A stretch of 64,000 bases of DNA. Source: Crenobacter cavernae. GTDB lineage: Bacteria; Pseudomonadota; Gammaproteobacteria; Burkholderiales; Chromobacteriaceae. Position 1 is the stretch's first letter; each line of letters starts with the position of its first letter. This document shows, piece by piece, positions 56,224-64,000 of this stretch. Both the position numbers and the translations under genes were made by a program. The notes under the pieces were generated by a model. That model was given only the letters and a program-made list of their open reading frames with translations, did not search any database and had not been told where the DNA came from. The stretch covers positions 1-64,000 of the forward strand of contig NZ_CP031337.1 in assembly GCF_003355495.1 (NCBI RefSeq), given 5' to 3'.

Positions 56224-56625
56224 TTACGGTTCTTTTTTGTCTGTCTGCATGGACTCAATCAGGAGTTTGATGCGCTTGCGCTCAGACCTATCCACTTGTC
56301 CCCAGGCGAGGACTACGTTGGCAAGCTCATCATCTTCGCAATAAAAATACGCAGTAGGCACGCAAAGCACTTGGGCCAGCTTCACGGCAATGCCAAACGG
56401 GGGCTCATGTGCTCCCGTCTCGTAGCGGCTCATCCGCGCGCTTGCCGTTCCCTCATCAAGACCAATCTCGACACCTAGTCGGTCCTGCGGAATAGCAGCC
56501 CGTAACCTTGCCTCACGCAGGCGACGGCCAAAGACAGTGGTTGGCTCCTTCTTTACCATCCTACGATATTCGTAGGATTCCCTTGCCCTCTCTCTACGTA
56601 ATTCGTAGAATCTAATGTCATACAC
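56224..56625 (-). CDS. XRE-family transcriptional regulator
   Basis: A 133-residue protein (111 if it starts at ATG 56559). The XRE helix-turn-helix is FGRRLREARLRAAIPQDRLG, then EIGLDEGTASARMSRYETG. A short C-terminal helix region ends the protein. It is divergent from an exported-protein gene cluster. Two similar palindromes (see next entry) lie at 56559-56609. If the long start is used they fall inside the coding region. With the short start they are exactly upstream, but the ribosome site is then poor. I think it regulates itself and probably the divergent gene. Confidence 0.8.
   Translation of the reverse strand: MYDIRFYELRRERARESYEYRRMVKKEPTTVFGRRLREARLRAAIPQDRLGVEIGLDEGTASARMSRYETGAHEPPFGIAVKLAQVLCVPTAYFYCEDDELANVVLAWGQVDRSERKRIKLLIESMQTDKKEP
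56559..56609. promoter_or_regulatory. Two XRE-operator palindromes
   Basis: TCCTACGATATTCGTAGGA (56559-56577) and TCTACGTAATTCGTAGA (56593-56609) are both perfect or near-perfect dyads of the form CTACG-N5-7-CGTAG, with centres about 33 bases apart (three helical turns). They lie at the 5' end of the XRE gene, as expected for an autoregulatory repressor. Confidence 0.7.
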
Positions 56626-56695
56626 GGACTATCCACAGAGCGTGGTCAGCGGACTTCCGTCAGCCCTATCCTGTTTAAATTTTGGAAAGTATTGA

Positions 56696-57553
56696 GTGAA
56701 ACGATATAGGACTGGATTGATTCTGGGGCTGATGGCCCTGAGCGCCGTTGCACAAGATGGAGTGCTGAATCACACCAAAACCGAGCAGACAGAAGTGCAG
56801 CTGCCGGAAGGCGTGACGACCGAGAAGAACCCGCTCAAGCAGGAATTCCTGGCCAAGGCGTCATCGAAGCCGGCGCTGTTCCGTCCGAGCGAGAACATGC
56901 CCGAAATCGTGAACGAGGACCTGCTGCGCGGGATGTCCGAGTCCGGCAAGAAGCCCGGCAACGTCTCCCAGTTCATTGGCTACATGCCGAAGCTGAAGGT
57001 GCTGCCGTGCGCCAAGGGCTGCGAAGGCTCGGACTACGAGCGTGCCGTGAAGGAGTTCATCAAGGGCTACCGCGGTGACGGCAAGTACTTCAAGGAGCGT
57101 GGCGAGATGATTGTCCAGGTCCGCTGGTACAACACCCGCCCGTTCCTGATGCGCCAACTTCCGTACGGCGCCGATACCTTCGGGGTGTCGTTCATTCTGG
57201 AGGGCAAGCTGGTCTCGCTCGGCAAGAAGTCTGGCGTCGGTATCTCGGTCAGTTCGTACGAACTGGCGCGTGACATCGGTGCGCGCATGGCCATGGAACT
57301 GGCCTACACGCTCGGTATGGGCGTGAAGCCGACGTACGTGTCGACGACCAACAATGCCAGCGCGGGCGTCGGTGGCGCCATCATGGCTACCGGTGCTGTC
57401 GTCGATGGGTTGCTGGGTGTTGAAGATGTGCGTCCGCGCATCGAGCCGGCCACCGAAGCCAACAGCAACCTGCTGCCGGCCATCGACGGCATCAAGCCGG
57501 GTGAAATCGAGCCCATTACCGAGATGCACTACATCAACTCTCTCTTTTTCTAA
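56696..57553 (+). CDS. Exported hypothetical protein
   Basis: A 285-residue protein with a signal peptide (KRYRTGLILGLMALSAVAQ, cleavage near VAQ). It has two Cys close together (PCAKGCEG) and a glycine-rich C-terminal part. Start GTG 56696 is chosen for frame and signal peptide. It has no family I recognise. Higher GC than its neighbours suggests a different origin within the island. Possibly regulated by the divergent XRE protein. Confidence 0.65.
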   Translation: MKRYRTGLILGLMALSAVAQDGVLNHTKTEQTEVQLPEGVTTEKNPLKQEFLAKASSKPALFRPSENMPEIVNEDLLRGMSESGKKPGNVSQFIGYMPKLKVLPCAKGCEGSDYERAVKEFIKGYRGDGKYFKERGEMIVQVRWYNTRPFLMRQLPYGADTFGVSFILEGKLVSLGKKSGVGISVSSYELARDIGARMAMELAYTLGMGVKPTYVSTTNNASAGVGGAIMATGAVVDGLLGVEDVRPRIEPATEANSNLLPAIDGIKPGEIEPITEMHYINSLFF

Positions 57554-57719
57554 GCCGCGGTAAATCAGCTGCGTAGGCGCAAACCAGTATTCAGGACCAA
57601 CTTGAATTCAATACGGCCTGGTTCGAGCTTGTGTCACAACATCATATCGCTTGCGTATCAACTGGACAGTTTTCTCTCGCCAACACAATGCCCCAAACCA
57701 CCTTATTATTAGCCTGAAA

Positions 57720-58322
57720 ATGAAAAAATTAAGGTACTCAATGGCGATTTTGTCATTCATATTGACGTTGTCGGGATGCAGTGACAAGCCTTCGGACACG
57801 CAAACAAAGCAGGATTCGATTGACTACGCTCTGGCAAATATCGTCGTGGACAAATCTTTTTTGGAGCTAACTAAGGCGGAGCGAACAAACGGCTGGGAGA
57901 AGGATAAAGCCTACTTCGTGCACTATGACCTAGAATTTAAGACAACTGAGAACTACGCGACCATGCTGACCGCAAAAGCTGAGAATATTGAAGCTCAGCT
58001 TGCGGCCCTTAGTGAGCTTGAGCAGGCTACGTACCTGATGAAATTATCACTTGAATACAATGACAAAACGTATTTGCAGCCGTTTACCGACTGGTGGAAG
58101 GGGAATCAGGATACCGCCGAATACCAACAGACAGTTGGCCGCTTCCTGAGAAAAACGTCGAACAATGACATGAGGGAGCGCCAGCTTATGCTGGTTGCCG
58201 CCTACGCGGAATTGACTTCAAATGGAAGTTTTCCCGTCGGAATGAAGAAAGGCGACACCTACAAGTACTGGACGGAGCTTTCTTACATCAAGACTGAAAA
58301 AGGATGGATGCGCCAACAGTAG
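57720..58322 (+). CDS. Predicted lipoprotein
   Basis: A 200-residue protein starting MKKLRYSMAILSFILTLSGC, with lipobox LSGC giving a lipid-anchored Cys at about residue 20. The mature part is charged and helical, with no recognised domain. It is AT-richer than the rest of the window. Next to other exported small proteins. Confidence 0.65.
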   Translation: MKKLRYSMAILSFILTLSGCSDKPSDTQTKQDSIDYALANIVVDKSFLELTKAERTNGWEKDKAYFVHYDLEFKTTENYATMLTAKAENIEAQLAALSELEQATYLMKLSLEYNDKTYLQPFTDWWKGNQDTAEYQQTVGRFLRKTSNNDMRERQLMLVAAYAELTSNGSFPVGMKKGDTYKYWTELSYIKTEKGWMRQQ

Positions 58323-58377
58323 CCTCAGCTCTCGCAAATATATTTATAGACTTCATTTCTCATTTTTTAGCCATTGC

Positions 58378-58929
58378 TTGCCAATTAAAAATTTTGATGC
58401 CTTAAATGCATTCTTTCTGTCCAGCACCCTCCTTAGCCAATCTTTTAATATCGTTGCCAATGCCGATTCAGACATTAAAACTCAGGAAAATGTCAGAGTC
58501 TATTCTGGCTCGATGAGACAGCAAGCTCCTTATGGCGTTGAAAAATGCCAATATGGTGGCGTAATGGCTCAATACGCTAGAGACTGGGAGGAGACTCAAA
58601 AATCGACCGGCGACATTTTGCTACCTGAGCCTGACAAGCCTGTTGGCTACGCGCTTATTTTTACCAAGGAGAAATGCCCTGGCAAAGAAGAACGTCCCAT
58701 TTTCAGTACAAGCAGCAAGCTTTTCTACCCATTCTTTGGCAGTGATTACGTTATTCGCGAAGGGCACCGTATGGATGAAGTTGATTACGCGAGCCAGTCT
58801 GAAAGACTGCGTCCAAAATTGATGCCGCAAGTATTGAAAACCATTGAAGCAGATACGACCAAAAACATAGTAGCTCAAAATTTATTGGCAGAGATGAAAG
58901 CTCGTTCAGACGCTGCACCAGCTCGCTAG
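58378..58929 (+). CDS. Hypothetical exported protein
   Basis: A 183-residue frame starting with TTG 58378. The N-terminus has a hydrophobic stretch (FFLSSTLLSQSFNIVANA) that could be a signal peptide with cleavage after ANA. Two Cys (EKCQYGG and KEKCPGK) are far apart. No family recognised. The weak start leaves a 5' truncation possible. Confidence 0.45.
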   Translation: MPIKNFDALNAFFLSSTLLSQSFNIVANADSDIKTQENVRVYSGSMRQQAPYGVEKCQYGGVMAQYARDWEETQKSTGDILLPEPDKPVGYALIFTKEKCPGKEERPIFSTSSKLFYPFFGSDYVIREGHRMDEVDYASQSERLRPKLMPQVLKTIEADTTKNIVAQNLLAEMKARSDAAPAR

Positions 58930-59235
58930 ACCAAGGCGATAGAGTAGACATCGACGACGCGTATGTGGAGCCCCCCCCAAAGGGACTCGTCTCTTCCACC
59001 CGCTAGGCATCACAGGGTAAAAGGCGATTGAAATCGCCCTCCGTTAGCAGGTATAAGCCAGGCGCTGGACGGCAATATGGGTCACTCACTACCGGTGGAT
59101 TTACCGTTTCGACGTCCCTTCACTCGCCAGCGCCTGCGCACAGACCGGCGAAGCCCGACGAGATTGAGTTTTCAAAGGTAGATAAGTGCCCCCCGCGCAT
59201 AACGAAAACTAACCGCTACAACAAACTTAGAAACC
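58930..59235 (+). other. 306-base gap with a small hairpin
   Basis: GGCGAT (59023-59028) and ATCGCC (59033-59038) pair around TGAA. No gene is convincing. A short plus-strand frame (59028-59246) has no support. Confidence 0.4.
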
Positions 59236-59703
59236 ATGAAGAATAAACACAGAATCAACATTTTCGATGGTCTTGTGTACAACGGGGACTGGCATACTGA
59301 ACTTCTGCGTGCAATCTCGCTTGCGGAGCCGGGGATAAAATCTAAGCACATCAAGTCCGCGATAGCTGACTTGAAGCATATGCTGGCCGAGACAGATGAA
59401 TGTCTTCACACCGTTACCGTGACAGCTTCCCTACCCGTGGGTATCGAGCCCAACTACCTGCTCAAAGTGCTAGCTGCCGAGGTGGAATCCGAGGCCACGG
59501 TAGCACTATCCCCTCCCGACCAAGTTGCGCTGACTATGGCTCATAGGGGCAGTCATAGCTACGTTGAGCAGCTTGCCAGGAAACGGCTGCAGGATGGAAT
59601 TACAGGAATGATGTACACGCTTACGCGCCAAAATGGAAACGGACTCGCGAAAGGACTGCCTTCCTTGACCTTGCAACCAAACGAGCAACCGGGAAAAACT
59701 TAA
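59236..59703 (+). CDS. Hypothetical protein
   Basis: A 155-residue soluble protein, MKNKHRINIFDGLVYNGDWH, with no recognised family. The middle is helix-rich, the C-terminus polar. It is convergent with the helicase gene, ending 147 bases from it. Confidence 0.5.
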   Translation: MKNKHRINIFDGLVYNGDWHTELLRAISLAEPGIKSKHIKSAIADLKHMLAETDECLHTVTVTASLPVGIEPNYLLKVLAAEVESEATVALSPPDQVALTMAHRGSHSYVEQLARKRLQDGITGMMYTLTRQNGNGLAKGLPSLTLQPNEQPGKT

Positions 59704-59817
59704 TGTGTCAGACGTTCGCTCCACCGGCTATTTGGACTTGAGAATAAGTCACATCAGGCACCTCCCGGTGCCTTTCTTGCGCATTCCGCCCCTTATTATG
59801 ATTGGCTGAGACGTCAT

Positions 59818-59845
59818 GTAGATAGGTAGACGACTACCTATCTAC
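59818..59845. terminator. 12-bp perfect hairpin between convergent genes
   Basis: GTAGATAGGTAG (59818-59829) and CTACCTATCTAC (59834-59845) are exact complements around ACGA, followed by another partial copy ATACCTATCTAG in the helicase end. It could terminate the helicase or the upstream gene, or bind a protein. No T-run. Confidence 0.5.
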
Positions 59846-59849
59846 ATAC

Positions 59850-62633
59850 CTATCTAGCGGGGCGTCTCTTCGCACCTTTGCCGGTTGCAGGATATTCATG
59901 AGTCGGGAGCACAGTCAGATGGATTTTTTCCTTATGCCGGCATTTAGGGAATCGGCTACAGCCCAAGAATTGACCATATGGTCCAGTCCTCTGCACCATA
60001 AATCCCTTGCCGCAGACCGAACACACGCGGGACGAATCGTCCTCGCCATCAAGGTTGAGCACTTCGAGCTGGTTATCTTTCACCAGTTCGGCAATAAAGG
60101 AGGATTCCTTGTGAGCCAAAGTAATCAACGTCACCGAGGTCCTCGCACGTGTCAGGGCGACATAGAACAGACGGCGCTCTTCAGCATCTTCGAATGAGTC
60201 CCCTCCAGGCATCGCGAGCTGTAGCACTGGGTCATCTTCGATGCGGCTCGGGAATCCAAGGGTCTCTGAGGTCATCCTCGGAACTATGACATGGTCAGCT
60301 TCCAGGCCCTTTGAGGAATGTGCCGTCACGAACTCAACCTGAACCCGGCTATCGGCAATACCAATGGAAAGATACTCCCGTTCCTTTCTGTAACGGCCGA
60401 GAACGTAGATACGGCGCGGTTTTCCAGGTGCCCCATATTCGTTCGCAAGCTCCTGAATGCGCTTGGCCACTGCGGCTTGAATCTTCGTCTCGTCGTCGAC
60501 CCGAATAATCCGTACTGGTTGCTCAACGTCCGGCTTAGCGGACCTGACTCTCTTCCGTAGCTGCTTCGGATTCTTCTGAACGAACGAGCTACTGATGTCA
60601 CACAGTGACTGCGGGCATCTGAAAGTCGTTTCCAATTTGAGAGTGACCGCACTGCCGAACTTGGCTTCAAAGTCGGTCATCACATCCAAATCGGAACCTG
60701 CAAATCGGTTGATGCTTTGCCAGTCGTCACCTACGGCGAAGAGACATCGCCCAGGAGCCTTCAACAAGCTGGCCACCAGCCGAGCCCGTGATTGGCTGAC
60801 GTCTTGGAATTCATCAACCATCACGAGCTCGTACGGACTCTGCCACTGGCCGGACTCAACGCAGTTGGCCGCCAACCCAAGCATGTCCTCAAAATCGATA
60901 CAGCGGTCTGCCTTGAGCTTCTCCTCCCAGGCGGCCCACACCTTCTCGAACAACTCCAGGAAAATCTGATGCCGGAAGTGGAATTGTCCCGCAACGCCGG
61001 CGTCCAACCGCTGACGGAGCGCGGTTACCGATAAACGATTGCTTTTGGCATGAGTTAGAAATGCCCTGAAGGTTCGTGCCAGCCTCGGGTTTTCGATGGG
61101 CTTCCTACCCTTGGCAGGTCTATCAGGGTTAGGGTCGAGCGTGACGCCGAGACGCGTCAGCTCCTCTGTCAAATACCGGAAGGCCTTGCCACTCCAGAGG
61201 TCGGCCATCGTTGTTTCGAGGAGCGTAGTGCCATGCTCTGCGTGTAGCTTTCGCTTCCAAGCCATCTCCTCCTTATAGCCCTTGAATTCAGGTGGCGGTT
61301 CGCCGCTCCGGTCCACGCCCCAGTGCTCAAGGTAGGCATCAATATCCGGGAGGTAAAAGTCAGGCTTGTACTGACGATGCTGGGCATTTGCCGTCTCTAC
61401 CGGGTAGGCGGCTTCGTACTGGTACTGAACACCGTTGTAGAAGAGCCAATTTGCGATGAGCTGTTCACCGCGACTCTTCACAACCTCGCCGTTCAATGTC
61501 CAGAAGCCCTCTGTTTTGCGCTCCCGGTCCCATGAGTCAGGAGATTCATGCTCCTTGCCAAACTTGGGCAAATCCTGACCAAAGACCACGCGGAACAAAT
61601 CCCAGTTTGTCCGGAAGGCCACGTCGCGGTCCTTCAGGTCATCCACCAGTTCGAGAAGGACTTCCAGGTCTTGGCCGCTTTCCAACCAGGAAGCGACCGA
61701 TGGACGCTTTCCGGTTGCCGCCCCGATAACATCCAAACCAAATGCGTGAAAAGTTTTGGCTACCACCCTGTCCGCCGGCAGGCCAAGCGGTTCGAGGCGA
61801 ACTTTAATTCGCTCTCGCAACTCGGCCGCAGCATCCTTGTTGAAAGCGAGGAGCAGTATCTTGTCGGCGTCGAAGTACCCCTTCTTCAAGGCATAGCCGG
61901 CTTTGGCTACCATAGTTGAGGTCTTGCCCGAGCCGGCCGAGGCAACCAGTAGTACCCGGTTGTCAAAACAAACAACGGCCTTAGCCTGTTCCTCGGTCAG
62001 AGGAGACTTCTCAACTTGTTCGAAGAAGGATTTGAACTCTTGAATCTCTCTGGCCAGATGCTTTTCATTGATGCCATCGGCGACCTCACCAAATTTTTTC
62101 TTCCAGAGTGAAACAGCATCCTTCAGAGGCTGGCTTTGGGCGTCAAGGTGCTTTACAAACTCTGGTACTGATAGAAGTTCAGCCAACCCCTGTGGTTTGA
62201 GGTTTGATTGTGCATCCTTGAATTCCTGAGTCAACCAGCCTTTACTGTTTAGTTGAGCTTTGCAGGCACCCCGCACGCCACTCACCCAGCGTAAAACAGG
62301 CTGCATCGACTCCTCGAAATTCTTAATGAGTTCAGCAACACGGATTTTTCTGACAGCTAGGGCAACCGCCTGAGCCAACATCTTGGCTTCCGCATTAGGA
62401 ATACCATCCAGCGAAGCTGCCCCCCCGACCGGTAGAGGAATATTTAGGGTTGCCCAAAATGTTCCAGCTGTAATTTGTAGGCGTTCAAGGTCGACCAGGT
62501 TACCTTGGTAGGCCTTGCTACTGACGATAAGCTCATAGCCTTCCGTGAAGAGCTTGAGTTTCCAATCTGGTGAGCGGGTAAACAACCTCCCCAGTGCTGA
62601 GGGGCCCCAAATCTTAAGCTGCACAATCATCAT
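59850..62633 (-). CDS. UvrD/HelIV-like helicase with PD-(D/E)XK insertion and C4 zinc finger
   Basis: A 927-residue SF1 helicase. Walker A is ASAGSGKT (231-238), then motif II MVDEFQDVSQS, motif III FAVGDDWQSINRFAG and motif VI FYVALTRARTSV. Between motif I and II is an insertion GEQLIANWLFYNGVQYQYE, then YKPDFYLPDIDAYLEHWG, consistent with a nuclease fold of the helicase IV group. The C-terminus has CSVCGKGFMVQRTGPYGQFL and CSRFPKC, a topoisomerase-type C4 zinc finger. ATG 62633 or 62630 is the start because the upstream 52-residue extension runs through a 20-bp repeat. Likely a DNA-processing or defence function. Confidence 0.85.
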   Translation of the reverse strand: MMIVQLKIWGPSALGRLFTRSPDWKLKLFTEGYELIVSSKAYQGNLVDLERLQITAGTFWATLNIPLPVGGAASLDGIPNAEAKMLAQAVALAVRKIRVAELIKNFEESMQPVLRWVSGVRGACKAQLNSKGWLTQEFKDAQSNLKPQGLAELLSVPEFVKHLDAQSQPLKDAVSLWKKKFGEVADGINEKHLAREIQEFKSFFEQVEKSPLTEEQAKAVVCFDNRVLLVASAGSGKTSTMVAKAGYALKKGYFDADKILLLAFNKDAAAELRERIKVRLEPLGLPADRVVAKTFHAFGLDVIGAATGKRPSVASWLESGQDLEVLLELVDDLKDRDVAFRTNWDLFRVVFGQDLPKFGKEHESPDSWDRERKTEGFWTLNGEVVKSRGEQLIANWLFYNGVQYQYEAAYPVETANAQHRQYKPDFYLPDIDAYLEHWGVDRSGEPPPEFKGYKEEMAWKRKLHAEHGTTLLETTMADLWSGKAFRYLTEELTRLGVTLDPNPDRPAKGRKPIENPRLARTFRAFLTHAKSNRLSVTALRQRLDAGVAGQFHFRHQIFLELFEKVWAAWEEKLKADRCIDFEDMLGLAANCVESGQWQSPYELVMVDEFQDVSQSRARLVASLLKAPGRCLFAVGDDWQSINRFAGSDLDVMTDFEAKFGSAVTLKLETTFRCPQSLCDISSSFVQKNPKQLRKRVRSAKPDVEQPVRIIRVDDETKIQAAVAKRIQELANEYGAPGKPRRIYVLGRYRKEREYLSIGIADSRVQVEFVTAHSSKGLEADHVIVPRMTSETLGFPSRIEDDPVLQLAMPGGDSFEDAEERRLFYVALTRARTSVTLITLAHKESSFIAELVKDNQLEVLNLDGEDDSSRVCSVCGKGFMVQRTGPYGQFLGCSRFPKCRHKEKIHLTVLPTHEYPATGKGAKRRPAR

Positions 62634-62724
62634 ATTGTCATTGTGGTGTGGGTTGAGATGGCCAAACCTCTTGTTCTTCACAGAGGAAGTTCTGACTCCT
62701 CTGGCCGTTTGGTTACGGAACAGG

Positions 62725-62780
62725 TGGACAATTTCGGTGACCTTTCTCCATAGAGATTTCCTTGTCTTAACCCGCTGGTA
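62725..62780. repeat. 20-bp repeat copy and shared flank upstream of the helicase
   Basis: GGACAATTTCGGTGACCTTT (62726-62745) is a minus-strand copy of the repeat found round the STAND gene. The next ~35 bases also match 44820-44855 well (both contain ATTTCCTTG followed by ACCCGCT). It lies 92-112 bases upstream of the helicase start. Confidence 0.8.
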
Positions 62781-62939
62781 CCGTGTCATTCGGTACTTAT
62801 TATTCCATTTTTCTCTCGTTTGGTTGCGTCTGTCATTAGGCTAGGTCGCTGTATAGCGACTCCAGTAGGAAATCCATTTTGAATGTGCTATAGGTCAGAT
62901 AATGCGGAATGAATGCCGCAGGCTCACAGGGAGAATGAA

Positions 62940-64000
62940 ATGCGAAAACACGCAGTATTGCTTGCTTGGCTGCCCCTGGTCCCATTGGCATCAGCCTTTG
63001 CGGCTGATGAGTCATCCAACACGACCGACATCGTCGGCGCGGTGCTGAAAGAGGAAACTAGGGTATACCTCGGCCAGTGCCTTGACCCAGAACGTCCTGC
63101 AGGAACGGAGACCAGCAAACCGCCTGCGCCGACTACGGACAAGCCTAGTACGGAATGGGAGGCAGACCTTGCAAAGGTTAGGTCATTTGCGTTACCTGTG
63201 GGCATTGCTAAGCCGATTATCGACACCGCCGTCAACTTCGTAGCTGCCTCATTGCAAGTAGCGGCGCAAGAGCAAGAAGCACATGCCCTGTCGGCGTTCC
63301 CAGCTAATGGGTGGTTTTATTTAGCAAAACCAGACGGGAAAGGGAACGTGAATCTGAACGTCAACAGTCGGTGTGTCATTATGATATCGGGCTCATTCCG
63401 AACGGAAGCGCGCTCCTGGGCCTTGCCCGACAATCCGAAGGCTAGCGAACTTGCTCGCATGTTCACCCAACTGAAATCAGCGTATCCGGAAGTGGGGTGG
63501 GTGCGACTCCTCTTCCAGGCGGCAGTCGTACCTGACAAGACCAAGAACATGTTTACGCTTAAACCAACCACGCTGTATTACGAGAAGCCGGTGGAACCAA
63601 AAATGCTCTCCTCGGATACCCGCAACTTGGCAGTCAGTATTGCAATTAGCAAGGCCGGGGACCCCAAATCGGTGATTGCTTCCACGCTTTTCCCATTCCG
63701 GGAGGTGCCACCGAAAACCTACCTTGGCAAGTTCTACTTTGCCGGGTCTGAATCCCCTGCATACCTGGCGCCGACCTTGACCGATAAGGAAAAGGCGAAT
63801 CTCGCCAAACTCGCCGAACAACCGGACCCTCCCTCACCGTGGACTGACCGAAACTACCAAGCTAAAGCACGGACATACTGTGCCAAGGTCGCCGCCTACA
63901 ACAACAAACTCAAGAAAGGGCTTTCACCGATAGCCGCTCCGGAGTGTCCAGTGGATGCAAATATTGCCAAATTGGAGCTTACGGCTGCTCAGGAGGCTTT
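62940..64000 (+). CDS. Exported hypothetical protein (3' end outside window)
   Basis: My own translation gives an open frame of at least 353 residues to the window end. MRKHAVLLAWLPLVPLASA is a Sec signal peptide, cleaved near AFAAD. Mature Cys residues are at QCLDPERP, SRCVIMISG, TYCAKV and PECPVD. A Pro-rich linker follows the first part. No family recognised. AGGGAGA precedes the ATG. It is divergent from the helicase gene, separated by the repeat copy. Confidence 0.7.
   Translation, partial: MRKHAVLLAWLPLVPLASAFAADESSNTTDIVGAVLKEETRVYLGQCLDPERPAGTETSKPPAPTTDKPSTEWEADLAKVRSFALPVGIAKPIIDTAVNFVAASLQVAAQEQEAHALSAFPANGWFYLAKPDGKGNVNLNVNSRCVIMISGSFRTEARSWALPDNPKASELARMFTQLKSAYPEVGWVRLLFQAAVVPDKTKNMFTLKPTTLYYEKPVEPKMLSSDTRNLAVSIAISKAGDPKSVIASTLFPFREVPPKTYLGKFYFAGSESPAYLAPTLTDKEKANLAKLAEQPDPPSPWTDRNYQAKARTYCAKVAAYNNKLKKGLSPIAAPECPVDANIAKLELTAAQEA

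Noticed and set aside
46259..62633. BREX, DISARM or Wadjet defence system
   Set aside because: None of their marker genes (pglX/brxC, drmA/B, jetABCD) is seen; the genes are a type I RM operon plus unrelated neighbours.

Overview
The window is a high-GC proteobacterial chromosome segment. Betaproteobacteria is the best fit and Neisseriales/Chromobacteriaceae is my guess, because of gene content, an H-NS domain of the betaproteobacterial type, and terminators built from a paired short word as in Neisserial uptake-sequence terminators. The first ~27 kb is homogeneous and GC-rich. From ~36 kb the GC falls, codon use becomes mixed, and mobile-element debris and defence genes dominate.

Region 1 (1-27.7 kb) is a taurine/organosulfonate catabolic cluster. 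TauABC imports taurine and a two-subunit taurine dehydrogenase (TauX/TauY type) makes sulfoacetaldehyde. The ThDP enzyme Xsc splits this to sulfite and acetyl phosphate, and Pta makes acetyl-CoA. TSUP (TauE-like) and YeiH-type exporters would remove sulfite or sulfate. A MocR/TauR-type activator and an IclR regulator lie in the cluster. Xsc is present twice, with the visible 852 bases almost identical. thiC, thiS, thiG and thiE sit inside the cluster without a visible THI-box; they could supply the Xsc cofactor. A chemoreceptor, a CobS/CobT-like AAA+/VWA pair, an amino-acid permease and an aldehyde dehydrogenase complete it.

Region 2 (27.8-36.3 kb) holds a dead IS481-type transposase, a minus-strand set (HD hydrolase, patatin, membrane adenylate/guanylate cyclase), an IS3 remnant, a Tat-type aldo/keto reductase with a DUF6064 membrane protein, and an endonuclease/exonuclease/phosphatase enzyme.

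Region 3 (36.5-64 kb) is an accessory/defence island. It starts with a frameshifted hsdR scrap and a hybrid tRNA-Thr(CGT) 3' half that looks like an attachment site. A serine recombinase and a small XRE regulator follow. Then comes a 1499-residue STAND NTPase with a C-terminal PD-(D/E)XK-like segment and a terminal H-NS-type DNA-binding domain, flanked on both sides by clusters of a degenerate 20-bp repeat. Next are an AlpA-like/inovirus-type Rep fragment, a complete type I restriction-modification operon (hsdM, hsdS, AlbA_2 protein, hsdR) followed by a DUF262/DUF1524/DUF4357 (GmrSD-like) protein, an XRE regulator with two palindromic operators, several small exported proteins, a UvrD/HelIV-like helicase with the same 20-bp repeat upstream of it, and an exported protein cut by the window end.

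The strongest candidate for an undescribed system is the STAND-nuclease-H-NS fusion with its flanking repeats. The repeats may also link it to the helicase.
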